Counted from the stretch's first letter, positions 8,134 to 17,578 are shown. The stretch: 64,000 nt of DNA from Halostella pelagica (GCA_005954745.1 CP040678.1:2666001-2730000); one strand, 5' to 3'. Numbers and translations: made by a program. Notes: generated from the letters alone by a model not told the origin.

Positions 8134-10047
8134 TCAGTCGTACGGGTGACACCGCGCCAGCGCCTCGTGGACGGCGTCTTTCCGACCGAGGAACGTGATG
8201 TGGTCGCCCTGCTGGAGCGTGAAGTCGCCCTCGGGGACTTCGTTGTTGCCGTCCCGACCGACCAGCGCGATGAGGACGCCGTTGGGGAGTTCGTCGTCCA
8301 AGTCGTCGATCGTCCTGCCGACGAGGTCCTCGGCAGTGACTTCGATCTCCTGAACGTCGCCGGAGCGCCCGAGTTCGGTCATCCAGTTCGACAGCGCCGG
8401 ACGCTCGATGACGTTGTCGAGCGCCCACGCAGTCGCCATCGAGGCGGAGATGGTCCTGACGCCCAGGTCCTCGAAGGCGTCGACGTTGTCCGGATTGTTC
8501 GCCCGGGCGATCACGGTTTCGACGTCGAACTTCGAACTCGCTAGCTGAGCGACGAGCAGGTTGGCGTCGTCGTCTCCGGTCGCGGCGGCGACGATCTTGG
8601 CGTTTTCCGCGCCCGCAGAGCGTAACACCTCGGTGTCGGTGCCGTTGCCCTTGTGGACGGTGAATCCCTCGTTCCGAGCGCGTTCGACGATCTCTTCGTC
8701 GTGCTCGATGAGGACGACGTTCTCTCCGCGGTCTTCGAGGCGCTCGGCGAGCGAACGGCCCACCTTCCCGCCTCCGACTATTAGTACGCGCATAGGTATC
8801 ACATCAAGGTACTCCGCTATCTTTCTGGCGAGACCGCCCTCGAACACGACGGTCGCCAGGATGACGAGGAACACGGTGCCGACGAGAATGTTCGCCTGCG
8901 TGGCGACGAGTTCCGCCTGTGCGATCTCGCCGGCCGCCCGTAGCTCGTCGGCGTGAGACTGGAGTTCGAGTGCGAACAGCGTCGCAACGGACGCGGGGAT
9001 GATCCCCCGCGGTCCGACGAAACTGACGAACAGCTTCTCCCCCTTCGTGAACTGTGCGCCGCTCGTCGAGAGGAACACGAGCAACGGGCGCAACACGAGC
9101 GCGACAGCCAGCACGACGATTATCCCACCGACGCCGAGTTCGAGCAGGCGGTCGAAGTTCAACAGCGCCGCCAACGCGATGAACACGAACGAGAGGACGA
9201 TGAGCGTCACGTCGCCTTTGAACTCCTCGATGTTCTCCTCGTACGGCAGATCGGCGTTTCCGAGGATGATCCCGGCGGCAGCGACGGCGGCCACGCCGGA
9301 CTCGGTCGCGATCGTGTCCGCGGCACCGTAGGCGACGATGGCACCGGCGAGGGTGAGTAGACGGGCGTTCTGTGGCGCATTGCCGGGAGAGAGGTCGACG
9401 TTCCCGAGCACGTACCAGATGACCGCCGCGACGACGAGTCCGACGAGGAGGCCGACCCCGAGACGCTGAGCGAACTCGGGGGCAAGCGAGTACGGGTCGG
9501 ATGCGCCGGGCTGGAGCGCGTCGAAGATGACGACAGCGGCGATCGCGGCAGTCACGTCGTTGACGATCCCCTCCGTCTCCAGCGCGGCGGCGACACGGTC
9601 ACGGACGGGGACGACACCGAGAATCGGCGTGATAACCGTCGGGCCGGTGGCGACGAGCAGTGCGCCGACGAGCAGGGAGGTTCCCCACGTCGCACCATCT
9701 ATCGCGAAGCGGACGGCCACGGCAGTGCCGATCAGTGCGATAGCAGCGCCGATAGTGACGAGCCGAAACGCCGCGGAAGGCGCTTCCTTCAGCTTCTCCA
9801 CTTTCAGGTGGAACGCACCCTCGAAAACGATGATCGCGACGCTCAGACCGACGATCACCGACAGTGAATCGCCGAAGGACTGGCGGGTGACGAACCCGGC
9901 ACCCTCCGGGCCGACGGCGATACCGGCAATGATGAGAAAGAGGACGCTAGGGACCTGAAAGCGGTCGGCGAGTACCTGCGAAATGACGCCCAAAGCGACG
10001 ATAAACGCAACCAGCGGTAGGAGGTTGCCCGCGCTCACGCGAGACAC
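8134..10047 (-). CDS. Cation:proton antiporter (CPA family) with C-terminal RCK/TrkA domains
   Basis: A 637-residue membrane antiporter exchanging Na+ or K+ for H+. About 12 membrane segments occupy residues 1-400, including the N-terminal FQVPSVLFLIIAGIAVGPEG and a VNDVTAA region typical of NhaP-type exchangers. Residues about 415-545 form an RCK_N (TrkA-N) Rossmann domain starting MRVLIVGGGKVGRSLAERL, and about 560-637 form an RCK_C domain. RCK domains bind nucleotides or cations and gate transport. Both candidate starts are GTG (10047, or 10038 giving VSAGNLLPL); the choice is uncertain. The gene stands alone and is convergent with the ABC ATPase gene. Confidence 0.9.
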   Translation of the reverse strand: MSRVSAGNLLPLVAFIVALGVISQVLADRFQVPSVLFLIIAGIAVGPEGAGFVTRQSFGDSLSVIVGLSVAIIVFEGAFHLKVEKLKEAPSAAFRLVTIGAAIALIGTAVAVRFAIDGATWGTSLLVGALLVATGPTVITPILGVVPVRDRVAAALETEGIVNDVTAAIAAVVIFDALQPGASDPYSLAPEFAQRLGVGLLVGLVVAAVIWYVLGNVDLSPGNAPQNARLLTLAGAIVAYGAADTIATESGVAAVAAAGIILGNADLPYEENIEEFKGDVTLIVLSFVFIALAALLNFDRLLELGVGGIIVVLAVALVLRPLLVFLSTSGAQFTKGEKLFVSFVGPRGIIPASVATLFALELQSHADELRAAGEIAQAELVATQANILVGTVFLVILATVVFEGGLARKIAEYLDVIPMRVLIVGGGKVGRSLAERLEDRGENVVLIEHDEEIVERARNEGFTVHKGNGTDTEVLRSAGAENAKIVAAATGDDDANLLVAQLASSKFDVETVIARANNPDNVDAFEDLGVRTISASMATAWALDNVIERPALSNWMTELGRSGDVQEIEVTAEDLVGRTIDDLDDELPNGVLIALVGRDGNNEVPEGDFTLQQGDHITFLGRKDAVHEALARCHPYD

Positions 10048-10287
10048 CCTCCGCTCGGAAGAAGGGAGAGTTGCCGACTGCTATCCGCGAACCTGAAGCT
10101 CACCCGTCGTGTGTCCGCTCTGCGCATGTTACCCGCCATCAGACGGGTCAACGAAGTCCGCCCGTAAAAAACGCCGACCTTTCCTCCCGCGTTGCCGATT
10201 GTCGGCTGTGACCCCGTTTAGATACCGTTCCGGGATAGAGAACGCGTTCGACTCGGTACTGTGGAACGCACCCTGTATGCAAGTTGA

Positions 10288-12300
10288 TCATTCGTGCGAC
10301 TGGGTTGACCGCGAGGTGGACTCGTATATGTCGGATATCAGACTTCCGTATCGGTCCAGAATATTGCGGCGCTTTTTCTTCATCGTCGGCGTGAGCAGAT
10401 CGTTTTCCTCCGTGAACTCGTCGGGAACGAGGCGGAACTGCTTGATCCGCTCGTGAGATTCGAACCGCTCGTTCACCTCGTCTACTTCCGCCCGGACGAA
10501 CTCGTGGACGCGGTCGTCCTCGTACATCGCCGCGCGGTCGTCGGGGAGGTCGATCCCCGTCTCCGCGGCCCACTCCCGGACCGTGTCGTCGTTCGGAACG
10601 ATGAGCGCGCCGACGAACTTCTCGCCGTCGCCGACCACCATACACTGTTCGACGACCTCGCTCGACGCGAAAGCGTCCTCGATGGGGCCTGGCGCGACGT
10701 TTTTCCCGGTCGACAGGACGAGCAACTGCTTGAGTCGCTCCTCGAACACGATGTAGTCGTCCGGGCGCTGCCGGACGATGTCGCCCGTGCGGAACCAGCG
10801 GTCGTCCGCGTCCCCGTCGTCTTCGGCGTTCCCGGCGTTGCTGTCGCCGGGCAGTCGGGAGAACGCCGCCTCGGTCTCGCCCGGCCGGTTCCAGTAGCCG
10901 TCGGTGACGTTCGGCCCGCGAACGAGGAGTTCACCGACCTCGCCGTTGGCGTCTTCGAACTCCCCCGGCGGTAGTACGCTGTCGTCGAGATAGACGTCCA
11001 CGTCGGCGACCGGCGGTCCGATAGTACCGACTTTCGGTTCGTCCGGCGGATTGACCGAGACGACGGGGGAGGTTTCGGTGAGTCCGTACCCCTCGTAGAT
11101 CGGCAGTCCCATACCGTGATAGAGCGCACAGAGGTCCGCCGAGAGGCTTCCGCCGCCGCTGATGAGCAGTTCTATCTCGCCGCCGAGCGCGTCCGTCACC
11201 TGGTCGAAGACAAGTTTCTCGGCGACGGCCTGTTTCGCTCGCAGCGAGAGCCCCGGCGAGTCTGCCTCGTGGTAGGCCCGCCCCACGTCAGTCGCCCACT
11301 CGAAGATGCGTTGTTTCAGGCCTGACTCGCTGGCCTGCTCCCTGATGGCGTCGTATATCTTCTCGTACACCCGGGGGACGCTCGTCGCCGACGTGGGCCG
11401 GACGGCCTGGAAGTCCTCCTGGATCGTGTCCGAACTCTCCGCGTACGCGACGCAGGCACCGCAAGCGAACATCACGAAGTGGCCCGCGGTGCGCTCGAAA
11501 ACGTGAGCAAGCGGGAGGAAAGATACGGTCCTGGTCTCCTCGTCGATAGTCAGATCGCCGTCGCGGTCCGGTCGGAGAGCTAACCGCTTTCGGATCTGGT
11601 TGACGTTCGACCGGAAGTTGCGGTGCGTGAGTTTCACGCCTTTGGGCCGGCCGGTCGTTCCGGACGTGTAGATGAGACTCGCCAGGTCGTCGACGGAGCG
11701 GTCGCTTAGCCACTGTTCGTACTCGTCGGGGTCGTACTGTTCCGCTCCGCGTTCGTGGACGGTCGCCAGCGAATACACGTCGTCGCGGTCGGACTCGACG
11801 GCGTCCATCGTCACGATACAGTCGAGGTCGAGGTCGTCCTCGACGGCAAGCACCGTGTCGAGTTCGTTCCTCCCCTCGACGACGACGGCGGTCGCGTCAG
11901 GGTCGTCGAGCAGGTAGTGCGCTTGCGATTCGGACGACCCCCTGTAGACTGTCGTTACGACGCCGCCCGCCGCGAGCAGGGCGAAATCGCACTGCGCCCA
12001 CTCCATGCGAGTGTTCGCGTAGAGACCGACCCGGTCGCCGTCCCCGATCCCGAGGTCGCGGAAGCCGGCCGCCAGGCTCCGTACGATATCGCGCACGTCG
12101 GCGTACGACAGCGCCCTGTACTCCCCGTCCGGTGCCGCCTGAACGACGGTCCCGGCGAGCGACCTGTCGTAGACGCCGCCTTTGTACTGCTGGGCGGGAC
12201 GGTGCTCGTTTCGCGCCGCGCTGTCTTCGAACATGCGCGGCAGCGTCGTCATCTCGATGACGTCGTCCGTGTACTCGGATTCGGCCTCCCGCCAGGTCAT
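10288..12300 (-). CDS. AMP-dependent long-chain acyl-CoA ligase
   Basis: A 670-residue adenylate-forming enzyme that activates a fatty acid with ATP and joins it to CoA. The AMP-binding P-loop YTSGTTGRPKGVKLTH, the long-chain ligase segment FLPLAHVFERTAGH, GYGLTETSPV, the TGDI motif and LVLSTGKNVAP near the C-terminus are all intact. Length (about 600-670) fits FAA1/FadD15-type ligases. The ATG at 12298-12300 gives MTWREAESEYTDD. The neighbouring MBL-hydrolase gene on the same strand is 83 bases upstream. The 240-base gap after it (10048-10287) shows no gene. Confidence 0.92.
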   Translation of the reverse strand: MTWREAESEYTDDVIEMTTLPRMFEDSAARNEHRPAQQYKGGVYDRSLAGTVVQAAPDGEYRALSYADVRDIVRSLAAGFRDLGIGDGDRVGLYANTRMEWAQCDFALLAAGGVVTTVYRGSSESQAHYLLDDPDATAVVVEGRNELDTVLAVEDDLDLDCIVTMDAVESDRDDVYSLATVHERGAEQYDPDEYEQWLSDRSVDDLASLIYTSGTTGRPKGVKLTHRNFRSNVNQIRKRLALRPDRDGDLTIDEETRTVSFLPLAHVFERTAGHFVMFACGACVAYAESSDTIQEDFQAVRPTSATSVPRVYEKIYDAIREQASESGLKQRIFEWATDVGRAYHEADSPGLSLRAKQAVAEKLVFDQVTDALGGEIELLISGGGSLSADLCALYHGMGLPIYEGYGLTETSPVVSVNPPDEPKVGTIGPPVADVDVYLDDSVLPPGEFEDANGEVGELLVRGPNVTDGYWNRPGETEAAFSRLPGDSNAGNAEDDGDADDRWFRTGDIVRQRPDDYIVFEERLKQLLVLSTGKNVAPGPIEDAFASSEVVEQCMVVGDGEKFVGALIVPNDDTVREWAAETGIDLPDDRAAMYEDDRVHEFVRAEVDEVNERFESHERIKQFRLVPDEFTEENDLLTPTMKKKRRNILDRYGSLISDIYESTSRSTQSHE

Positions 12301-12383
12301 ACCGTATGATAACTAACCACGATGGTATAAAAGATGAGGAACGATAGACCCGTGTCAAGCGGTTGTTTCTGCCCGTGCGAGTC

Positions 12384-13292
12384 TCACTCCCCGCGGTCGA
12401 GATACGTCAGGACGCCTCTGACGTTCATTGCGGTCTCCCCGCGGGCCTTCCGCTCGCCCCACACGTGCCCCATGTCCGTGTTCTCGACGAAGTGATCGAT
12501 CACCGCCTCGTCGTCTCCCAGTTCCTCGCGCTTCCGTTCGACCGCCTGCACCCAGTCGGTCAACACGTCCGTGTACTCCGCAAGGACGCCGTCAGCGTCC
12601 TTCGGGCCGAAGTGCGCGAACAGGAGCGTCTCCGGGTCCATGGCGACGAGCATCTCGGCGTCGGCGAGCGTCCCCTCCAGGTCGAACTGCGGCGGCGGCG
12701 ACGTTTCCGTTATCTGGGAGATCGACGGCACCCAGATCCCCGCCGCGTCGGCGGTGAAGACGGCGTCGTTCGCGGGGTCCTCGAACACGACCTGGTGGGG
12801 TGCGTGCCCCGGTGCGTGGTGGACGACGAGTTCGTGGTCGCCGAGATCTATCGTGTCGCCGTCTTCGAGTTCCGTGATCCGAGAGTCGGGGACCGGTTCC
12901 GGTTCGGTGTAGAACTCGATCTGGTCGCCGACGGCGCTTTTCGTCCCTTTCCAGAGGCGCGAGGGGTCGGCGAGGTGGCGTGCGCCGCTCTCGTGGACGT
13001 ACACCTCGGCGTTCGGGCAGGCATCGGCGATGAACCCAGCGCCGCCGGCGTGGTCGAGGTGGACGTGCGTTATCGCGATAACTTCCAGGTCGTCCCGCTC
13101 TATCCCCGCCTCGTCCAGCGCGGCCAGGATGCGCTCGTAGTTCGTGCCGATGCCCGTGTCGACGATAGCGGGTCGCTCGGCGTCGAGAACGTAGACCGAC
13201 CCGTACTCCGCGGTGTCGTACATGCCCGTGTCGACGTAGTATAGGTCCGTACACTCGCCCGACGTCACCGTCCGAACGTCTCCGGGTTCCAT
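12384..13292 (-). CDS. MBL-fold metallo-hydrolase
   Basis: A 302-residue metallo-beta-lactamase-fold enzyme. The metal-binding motif THVHLDHAG lies near residue 90, the downstream His is in HHAPGHAPHQ, the bridging Asp in VFTADAAGIW, and a final His in LFAHFGP. This layout is like glyoxalase II or other thioesterase-type MBL proteins. The substrate is unknown. It lies just upstream of the acyl-CoA ligase on the same strand, so a link to acyl-thioester metabolism is possible but is only inference. The ATG at 13290-13292 is the only good start. Confidence 0.88.
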   Translation of the reverse strand: MEPGDVRTVTSGECTDLYYVDTGMYDTAEYGSVYVLDAERPAIVDTGIGTNYERILAALDEAGIERDDLEVIAITHVHLDHAGGAGFIADACPNAEVYVHESGARHLADPSRLWKGTKSAVGDQIEFYTEPEPVPDSRITELEDGDTIDLGDHELVVHHAPGHAPHQVVFEDPANDAVFTADAAGIWVPSISQITETSPPPQFDLEGTLADAEMLVAMDPETLLFAHFGPKDADGVLAEYTDVLTDWVQAVERKREELGDDEAVIDHFVENTDMGHVWGERKARGETAMNVRGVLTYLDRGE

Positions 13293-13351
13293 GTGAAATA
13301 GCCCGCCCCCCGGCGAGAAAATCCTTGTGCTGCGGATCGGTAGGGCGTCCG

Positions 13352-14029
13352 TCAGCGCTGGCGACGCCTGATACCCAGCGCCCCGAGTAGGCCGGCGGCC
13401 GCCGCGAGGACGCCGAATCCGGGTTGCCCGCCGCCGTCACTTCCGTCGTCGGACGCGGTCGTCTGCGGGTCCGTTCCGTCGGTGGCGGCGGTGTCGGCTG
13501 TCGTCTCGTCGTCGGTCGCTTCCGTGGCCGTTTCGTCGTCGGTCGCTTCCGTGGCTGTCACGTCGTCAGTCGTTGGAGTTCCCTGCGTTGTCGTCCCCGT
13601 CGGCGGGTCGCCGAAACTGATGTCGCCTTGCATCGACGACGGGTGGATCCCGCAGCGGTAACTCACCAGGTCCTCGCTCGCGGTGAACGATATCGACCGG
13701 GTCGCTCCCTCCTCGCCTACCGTCTCGGTCCTGGCGACCGACTCGTCGTTCTCGTCGCGGAGGACGAGGTTGTGGCCGACGCCGTCCGCGTTCTCCCAGA
13801 CCAGTTCGTACTCCTCGCCCGCCGTCAGATACAGGGTCGGATTCTCTTCGCCCTCGATCCGGTCGGGGGAAACGCCTCGCCAGCCCTGGATGTCACTCGC
13901 CAGTCGGATGGTCGTCTGCTGGTCGAGGTCGCGACTGCCGCCCGCGGCCGTCACTGCCGGAACGGCGACTGCCGTTGCGGTGGCCGCTGTCAGGAACCGA
14001 CGCCGGGAGGTGGATGAGGACGGAGCCAT
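13352..14029 (-). CDS. Halocyanin-like copper protein with Tat signal and PGF-CTERM anchor
   Basis: A 225-residue exported blue-copper-type protein. Residues 1-33 are a Tat signal (TSRRRFLTAA...). The cupredoxin domain follows, with VGHNLVLRD supplying His and SYRCGIHPSSM supplying Cys, His and Met, the type 1 copper ligands. A Thr/Asp-rich linker with a nine-residue ATEATDDET repeat (27-bp DNA repeat near 13500-13560) leads to GGGQPGFGVLAAAAGLLGALG plus an Arg-rich tail, a PGF-CTERM sorting signal. Its probable role is electron carriage at the cell surface. The start MAPSSSTS was chosen because it places the RRR motif correctly; the longer frame is Arg-rich noise. Confidence 0.88.
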   Translation of the reverse strand: MAPSSSTSRRRFLTAATATAVAVPAVTAAGGSRDLDQQTTIRLASDIQGWRGVSPDRIEGEENPTLYLTAGEEYELVWENADGVGHNLVLRDENDESVARTETVGEEGATRSISFTASEDLVSYRCGIHPSSMQGDISFGDPPTGTTTQGTPTTDDVTATEATDDETATEATDDETTADTAATDGTDPQTTASDDGSDGGGQPGFGVLAAAAGLLGALGIRRRQR

Positions 14030-14142
14030 GTCAAGTAGCGAGTACCGGCGGCGGATAAATATGGGGGCGGTTGGGCGTGGTGTGAGCCGTTCCCGTAGTT
14101 CCGACACGGTTTTGCCTCGGCGCGGGAAACCAGCGGACAGGA

Positions 14143-15525
14143 ATGCTCGACCGGACGTACCTACGCGAGAACCCCGACGAGGTGCGGGACGCCGTCGACC
14201 GCAAGGGCGTCGACGGCGTGGACGTCGACGCGATTCTCGCACTCGACGAGGAGTGGCGCGAACTGAAAGCCCGCGGCGACGACCTGCGACACGAGCGCAA
14301 CGAAGTCTCCAGCCAGATCGGCCAACTGAAACAAGACGGTAAGGAAGAGGAGGCTCAGGAGGCCATCGACCGCTCACAGGAACTCAAAGCGGAACTGGAG
14401 GACGTGGAGGAGCGCGCGGACGAACTGGCGGAGCGACTCGAACGCGACCTGCTCCGCCTGCCGAACGTTCCCCACGAGAGCGTCCCGGTCGGAGAGGACG
14501 AAAGCGACAACGTCGAACGCTACCGCGAGGGGTTCGACGACCTGCGGGAGATGCCCGACGACGTGACTCCCCACTACGACCTGGGCGAGGAACTCGACGT
14601 CCTCGACTTCGAGCGGGGCGCGAAGGTCAGCGGCGGCGGCTTCCAGTTCGTCAAAGGTGGCGGGGCTCGCCTCGAACACGCGCTCGTCCAGTTCATGCTC
14701 GACGTCCACCGGGAACAGGAGTACGTCGACGTTCTGCCGCCGATCCCGGTCAACAGCGAATCGATGGAGGGAACCGGCCAACTGCCGAAGTTCGCCGAGG
14801 ACGCGTATCGCGTCGGCGCGCGGCAGGACGACGAGTACGAAGACGACGACCTCTGGCTGCTGCCGACCGCGGAGGTGCCCGTCACCAACATGTACCGCGA
14901 CGAGATCCTGCTTGACGACGACCTCCCCGTCAAACATCAGGCGTTTTCGCCGAACTTCCGCCGCGAGGCCGGCGAGCACGGCACGGAGACGCGAGGCTAC
15001 GTCCGCGTCCACCAGTTCCACAAGGTCGAACTCGTCAACTTCGTCCGACCGGAGGAGAGCTACGACCGGTTAGAGGGCCTGTTAGACGAGGCCGAGGAAG
15101 TCCTGCGCCGCCTCGAACTCCCCTACCGCGTGCTTGACATGTGTACCGGCGACATGGGCTTTACCCAGGCCAAGAAGTACGACATCGAGGTGTGGGCCCC
15201 CGGCGACGACATGGAGGACGGCCCCGCGGAAGGCGGCCGCTGGCTCGAAGTCTCCAGCGTGTCGAACTTCGAGGACTTCCAGGCCCGCCGCGCCGGCCTG
15301 CGCTACCGGCCGGAGCGCCACGAGGGCGCGGAGTACCTCCACACGCTGAACGGGTCGGGCGTCGCCGTTCCGCGCGTGATGGTCGCCATTATGGAGTACT
15401 ACCAGAACGAGGACGGCACCGTCACCGTCCCCGAAGCGCTCCGCCCGTACATGGGCGGTCAGGAAGTCATCGAGGGCCACGACCGGGTCGGCGAGAGCGC
15501 GCTGGGTGCCGGCGAACGCGACTGA
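14143..15525 (+). CDS. serS: Seryl-tRNA synthetase
   Basis: A 460-residue class II synthetase that charges tRNA-Ser. The N-terminal coiled coil (residues 30-110, very E/R/K rich) binds the long variable arm of tRNA-Ser. The catalytic core shows LPTAEVPVTNMYRDEIL, the motif 2 region FSPNFRREAGEHGTETRGYVRVHQFHK and motif 3 LNGSGVAVPRVM. This is the standard SerRS, not the rare methanogen type. A tRNA-Ser(GGA) gene is in the same window at 33.5 kb. The ATG at 14143 matches the family start MLDRTYLRENPDEVR. Confidence 0.96.
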   Translation: MLDRTYLRENPDEVRDAVDRKGVDGVDVDAILALDEEWRELKARGDDLRHERNEVSSQIGQLKQDGKEEEAQEAIDRSQELKAELEDVEERADELAERLERDLLRLPNVPHESVPVGEDESDNVERYREGFDDLREMPDDVTPHYDLGEELDVLDFERGAKVSGGGFQFVKGGGARLEHALVQFMLDVHREQEYVDVLPPIPVNSESMEGTGQLPKFAEDAYRVGARQDDEYEDDDLWLLPTAEVPVTNMYRDEILLDDDLPVKHQAFSPNFRREAGEHGTETRGYVRVHQFHKVELVNFVRPEESYDRLEGLLDEAEEVLRRLELPYRVLDMCTGDMGFTQAKKYDIEVWAPGDDMEDGPAEGGRWLEVSSVSNFEDFQARRAGLRYRPERHEGAEYLHTLNGSGVAVPRVMVAIMEYYQNEDGTVTVPEALRPYMGGQEVIEGHDRVGESALGAGERD

Positions 15526-15619
15526 CGGAAGCAGGTCGGGCGCGCCAGTCGAACTCGACGAACGCGCAGCCACCGAACCAGTGAGTGACCCCTTCCAGTC
15601 TCACGCCGCCCCCGCACGA

Positions 15620-15978
15620 ACCGCGAGAACTGTTCTGACTGCGAATACCTGTCCACACGAGCGCGTGTAGACCGGTCTCTCCCGCAACCGGGCGGCCGTC
15701 CGGAAAGCGGACGACACTGACGGTGAGAACGACGGGTAGCGCTACCAGTCCGTGGAAACCCGTGAGCGTCTCGCCGGGGCCCGAATTCACGTATCCCAGC
15801 GTACCGCTGGCGGCGATCCCCGCACCGAGCGCCGCGGACAGCGCGTCGGCGTCCGGAAGCGGCGGGACGGAACCACGCCAGAAACCGAATAGATGATCCC
15901 GGAGACGAAGACGGCGAGCGATAGCCGGAGGTGCGCTGCGGAACGGGGAGAGAGCGATCGACGGTTCCCAGCGGACAT
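15620..15978 (-). pseudogene. Frameshifted small membrane protein gene
   Basis: The 580-base stretch 15526-16105 has no intact gene but holds protein-like sequence split between two frames on this strand. From ATG 15978 one frame reads MSAGNRRSLSPRSAAHLRLS then AVFVSGIIYSVSGVV, a clear membrane segment. Near 15855 the sense passes to the next frame, which reads DADALSAALGAGIAASGTLG and then FHGLVALPVVLTVSVVRFPDG, two more hydrophobic segments. One indel would join them into a protein of about 120 residues. The 3' end is unclear and looks scrambled. It is either a decaying gene or a sequencing error; the function is unknown. Confidence 0.45.
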
Positions 15979-16105
15979 ATTCCCAAGAGCTCACAAGGGG
16001 GGAAAAGTCACTTGAGGCCGATCTGGACCAATAGTCCGCCGCCGGAGGCGGCCTATCGCCGCCGCTCGCGAGACAGGGCTCTCACGCAGACGAGATCGGG
16101 CGATA

Positions 16106-16492
16106 TCACTGCGTGAACGTGTCGAGTCGTTCGATCCGTCCGTCGTCGGCGAAACGGTGAACGTCGACGAACTGAAAGAGCACTTCGGTGTCAGCGTCCT
16201 GTCGAGTCTGCGAAGCGGGGTTCGATGCACTCCGCTCGGCCGCAGTTTCGAGGCGGCCGCGCGCGGCCACTTCCCGCTCGCCGTCCGCGACGAAGACGGT
16301 TCGGAGTTCGTGGACGGTGTCGGTCATCGGGCGGTCGTCGCGCATGAACGAGACGAACGCGTCTCGGCCCTCGAAAGTGCGGTCAGGGCGGCGCTGGACG
16401 AACTCGGGGGAAAGCAGGGCTTCGAGGTCGTCGTACGCGCCGTCGTCGAGGGCGGCGTAGAACGAGCGGACCGTCTCCTCGGCGTCTGTCAT
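16106..16492 (-). CDS. SnoaL/NTF2-like domain protein
   Basis: A 128-residue protein of the nuclear transport factor 2-like fold, a small alpha+beta barrel used by ketosteroid isomerases, polyketide cyclases and many uncharacterised proteins. MTDAEETVRSFYAALDDGAY, DLEALLSPEFV, FEGRDAFVSFMR, then FQFVDVHRFADDGRIERLDTF follow the family pattern. No catalytic residue set can be assigned. The ATG at 16490-16492 fits; upstream in-frame sequence is Arg/Thr-rich. It follows the peroxiredoxin gene on the same strand by 61 bases and may share its transcript. Confidence 0.8.
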   Translation of the reverse strand: MTDAEETVRSFYAALDDGAYDDLEALLSPEFVQRRPDRTFEGRDAFVSFMRDDRPMTDTVHELRTVFVADGEREVAARGRLETAAERSASNPASQTRQDADTEVLFQFVDVHRFADDGRIERLDTFTQ

Positions 16493-16553
16493 GCCCGTAG
16501 GTGCGCGGGCCGCGGCCGAAAAGCCACCGGTCACTGCGCCCGTCGCCGCGCGC

Positions 16554-17423
16554 TTACTCCGAAAGCGGGTAGAGGTCCGAAATGTCCCCGTCGTCCGGGG
16601 CGGAGTGCAGCGCTTCGATGGCGTCGTCTCGGTATTCGTCGCCCCATTCCGGAGCGTCGTCGGCGTAGTACTCGGCCGACTCGGCGTACCACTTCGCTGC
16701 TCGACGGTACGCGTCCGCCGTCTCGGCGGCCGACGCTGCGCGGTGGGCAACCGGGTCCGAGCCGAACCGTCTGGCGGACTCGAAGGCGGCCGCCGCCTCG
16801 TCGAAGTAGCCGAGGGCTTCCCCGAACGTGGCGTCGGCAGTCGACCAGTCTTCGCGCTCGAACGCCGTTCGAGCGGTTTCGAACTCCGACCGTCCGAACC
16901 GAAAGTGGTTGCACGCGGTGCGATAGCGTTCGATCGCCGTTCCGTCGTCCTGAACCGCTTCGACGGCGTCGCGGACGGCTTCGAGGTCCGGGAGGTCGAC
17001 CGGCGACTCCCCGCACCAGGCGTACTCGACGGTCAGGTTCGCGTCCAGAACGAACACCGACCGCTTCGGGACGCGCTCGTGGCCCTCGAACTCCGACTGG
17101 AGGACGCCGTACTGCTCCGCGACGTTGCCGACGCTGTCGGAGAGTAACGGGAACCCCAGGTTGTACTCCGTTGCGAACGCGCGGTGACTGTACACGCTGT
17201 CGGGTGAGATGCCGAAGATCGTCACGTCCCGTTGCATGGCGAAGAGCTCGAGGTCCTGTAACGCGCACAACTCGTCCGTACAGGCAGGACTGAAATCAGC
17301 GGGGTAGAATGCGAGAACAACGATCGATTCGCCGTCGTAATCGTCGAGGGCATACTCGCCGATCTCTCCGTCGTCCACGCCGGGCAACTGGAACGACGGG
17401 GCGTCCGAACCGACAGCTATCAT
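16554..17423 (-). CDS. Peroxiredoxin with C-terminal helical extension
   Basis: A 289-residue protein. Residues 1-155 are an AhpC/TSA thioredoxin-fold peroxiredoxin that reduces peroxides: SDAPSFQLPGVDDGEIGEYAL, AFYPADFSPACTDELC with the peroxidatic Cys, FGISPDSVYSHRAFA, and PKRSVFVLD. Residues about 165-289 are an extra alpha-helical, Ala/Glu-rich region with TPR-like aromatic/Ala spacing (FETARTAFEREDW, FDEAAAAFESARRF, YRRAAKWYAESAEYY). Ordinary family members stop near 155-160. ATG at 17423 (MIAVGSDAP) fits the family start better than a non-ATG extension. The extension may mediate oligomerisation or partner binding; that is inference. Confidence 0.88.
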   Translation of the reverse strand: MIAVGSDAPSFQLPGVDDGEIGEYALDDYDGESIVVLAFYPADFSPACTDELCALQDLELFAMQRDVTIFGISPDSVYSHRAFATEYNLGFPLLSDSVGNVAEQYGVLQSEFEGHERVPKRSVFVLDANLTVEYAWCGESPVDLPDLEAVRDAVEAVQDDGTAIERYRTACNHFRFGRSEFETARTAFEREDWSTADATFGEALGYFDEAAAAFESARRFGSDPVAHRAASAAETADAYRRAAKWYAESAEYYADDAPEWGDEYRDDAIEALHSAPDDGDISDLYPLSE

Positions 17424-17578
17424 GAGCGACACGTACACCTCCGCCACCTTAGTTCCTCTCACATAACGGACAGTACTTCGTCGCCGTTCCGCGCGCCGCT
17501 CCGAGGGTGACGCGGTAACCCGGAGCTACCGCTGCCGCGGTACACGCGCGGCGGGACCACCGCGGTACACGCCCTCTA

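Noticed and set aside
17535-17572. Two direct 13-base repeats CCGCGGTACACGC separated by 12 bases downstream of the zinc-ribbon gene
   Set aside because: Only two units are present, with no further copy, palindrome or gene linked to them. This is too little to call an element or operator.
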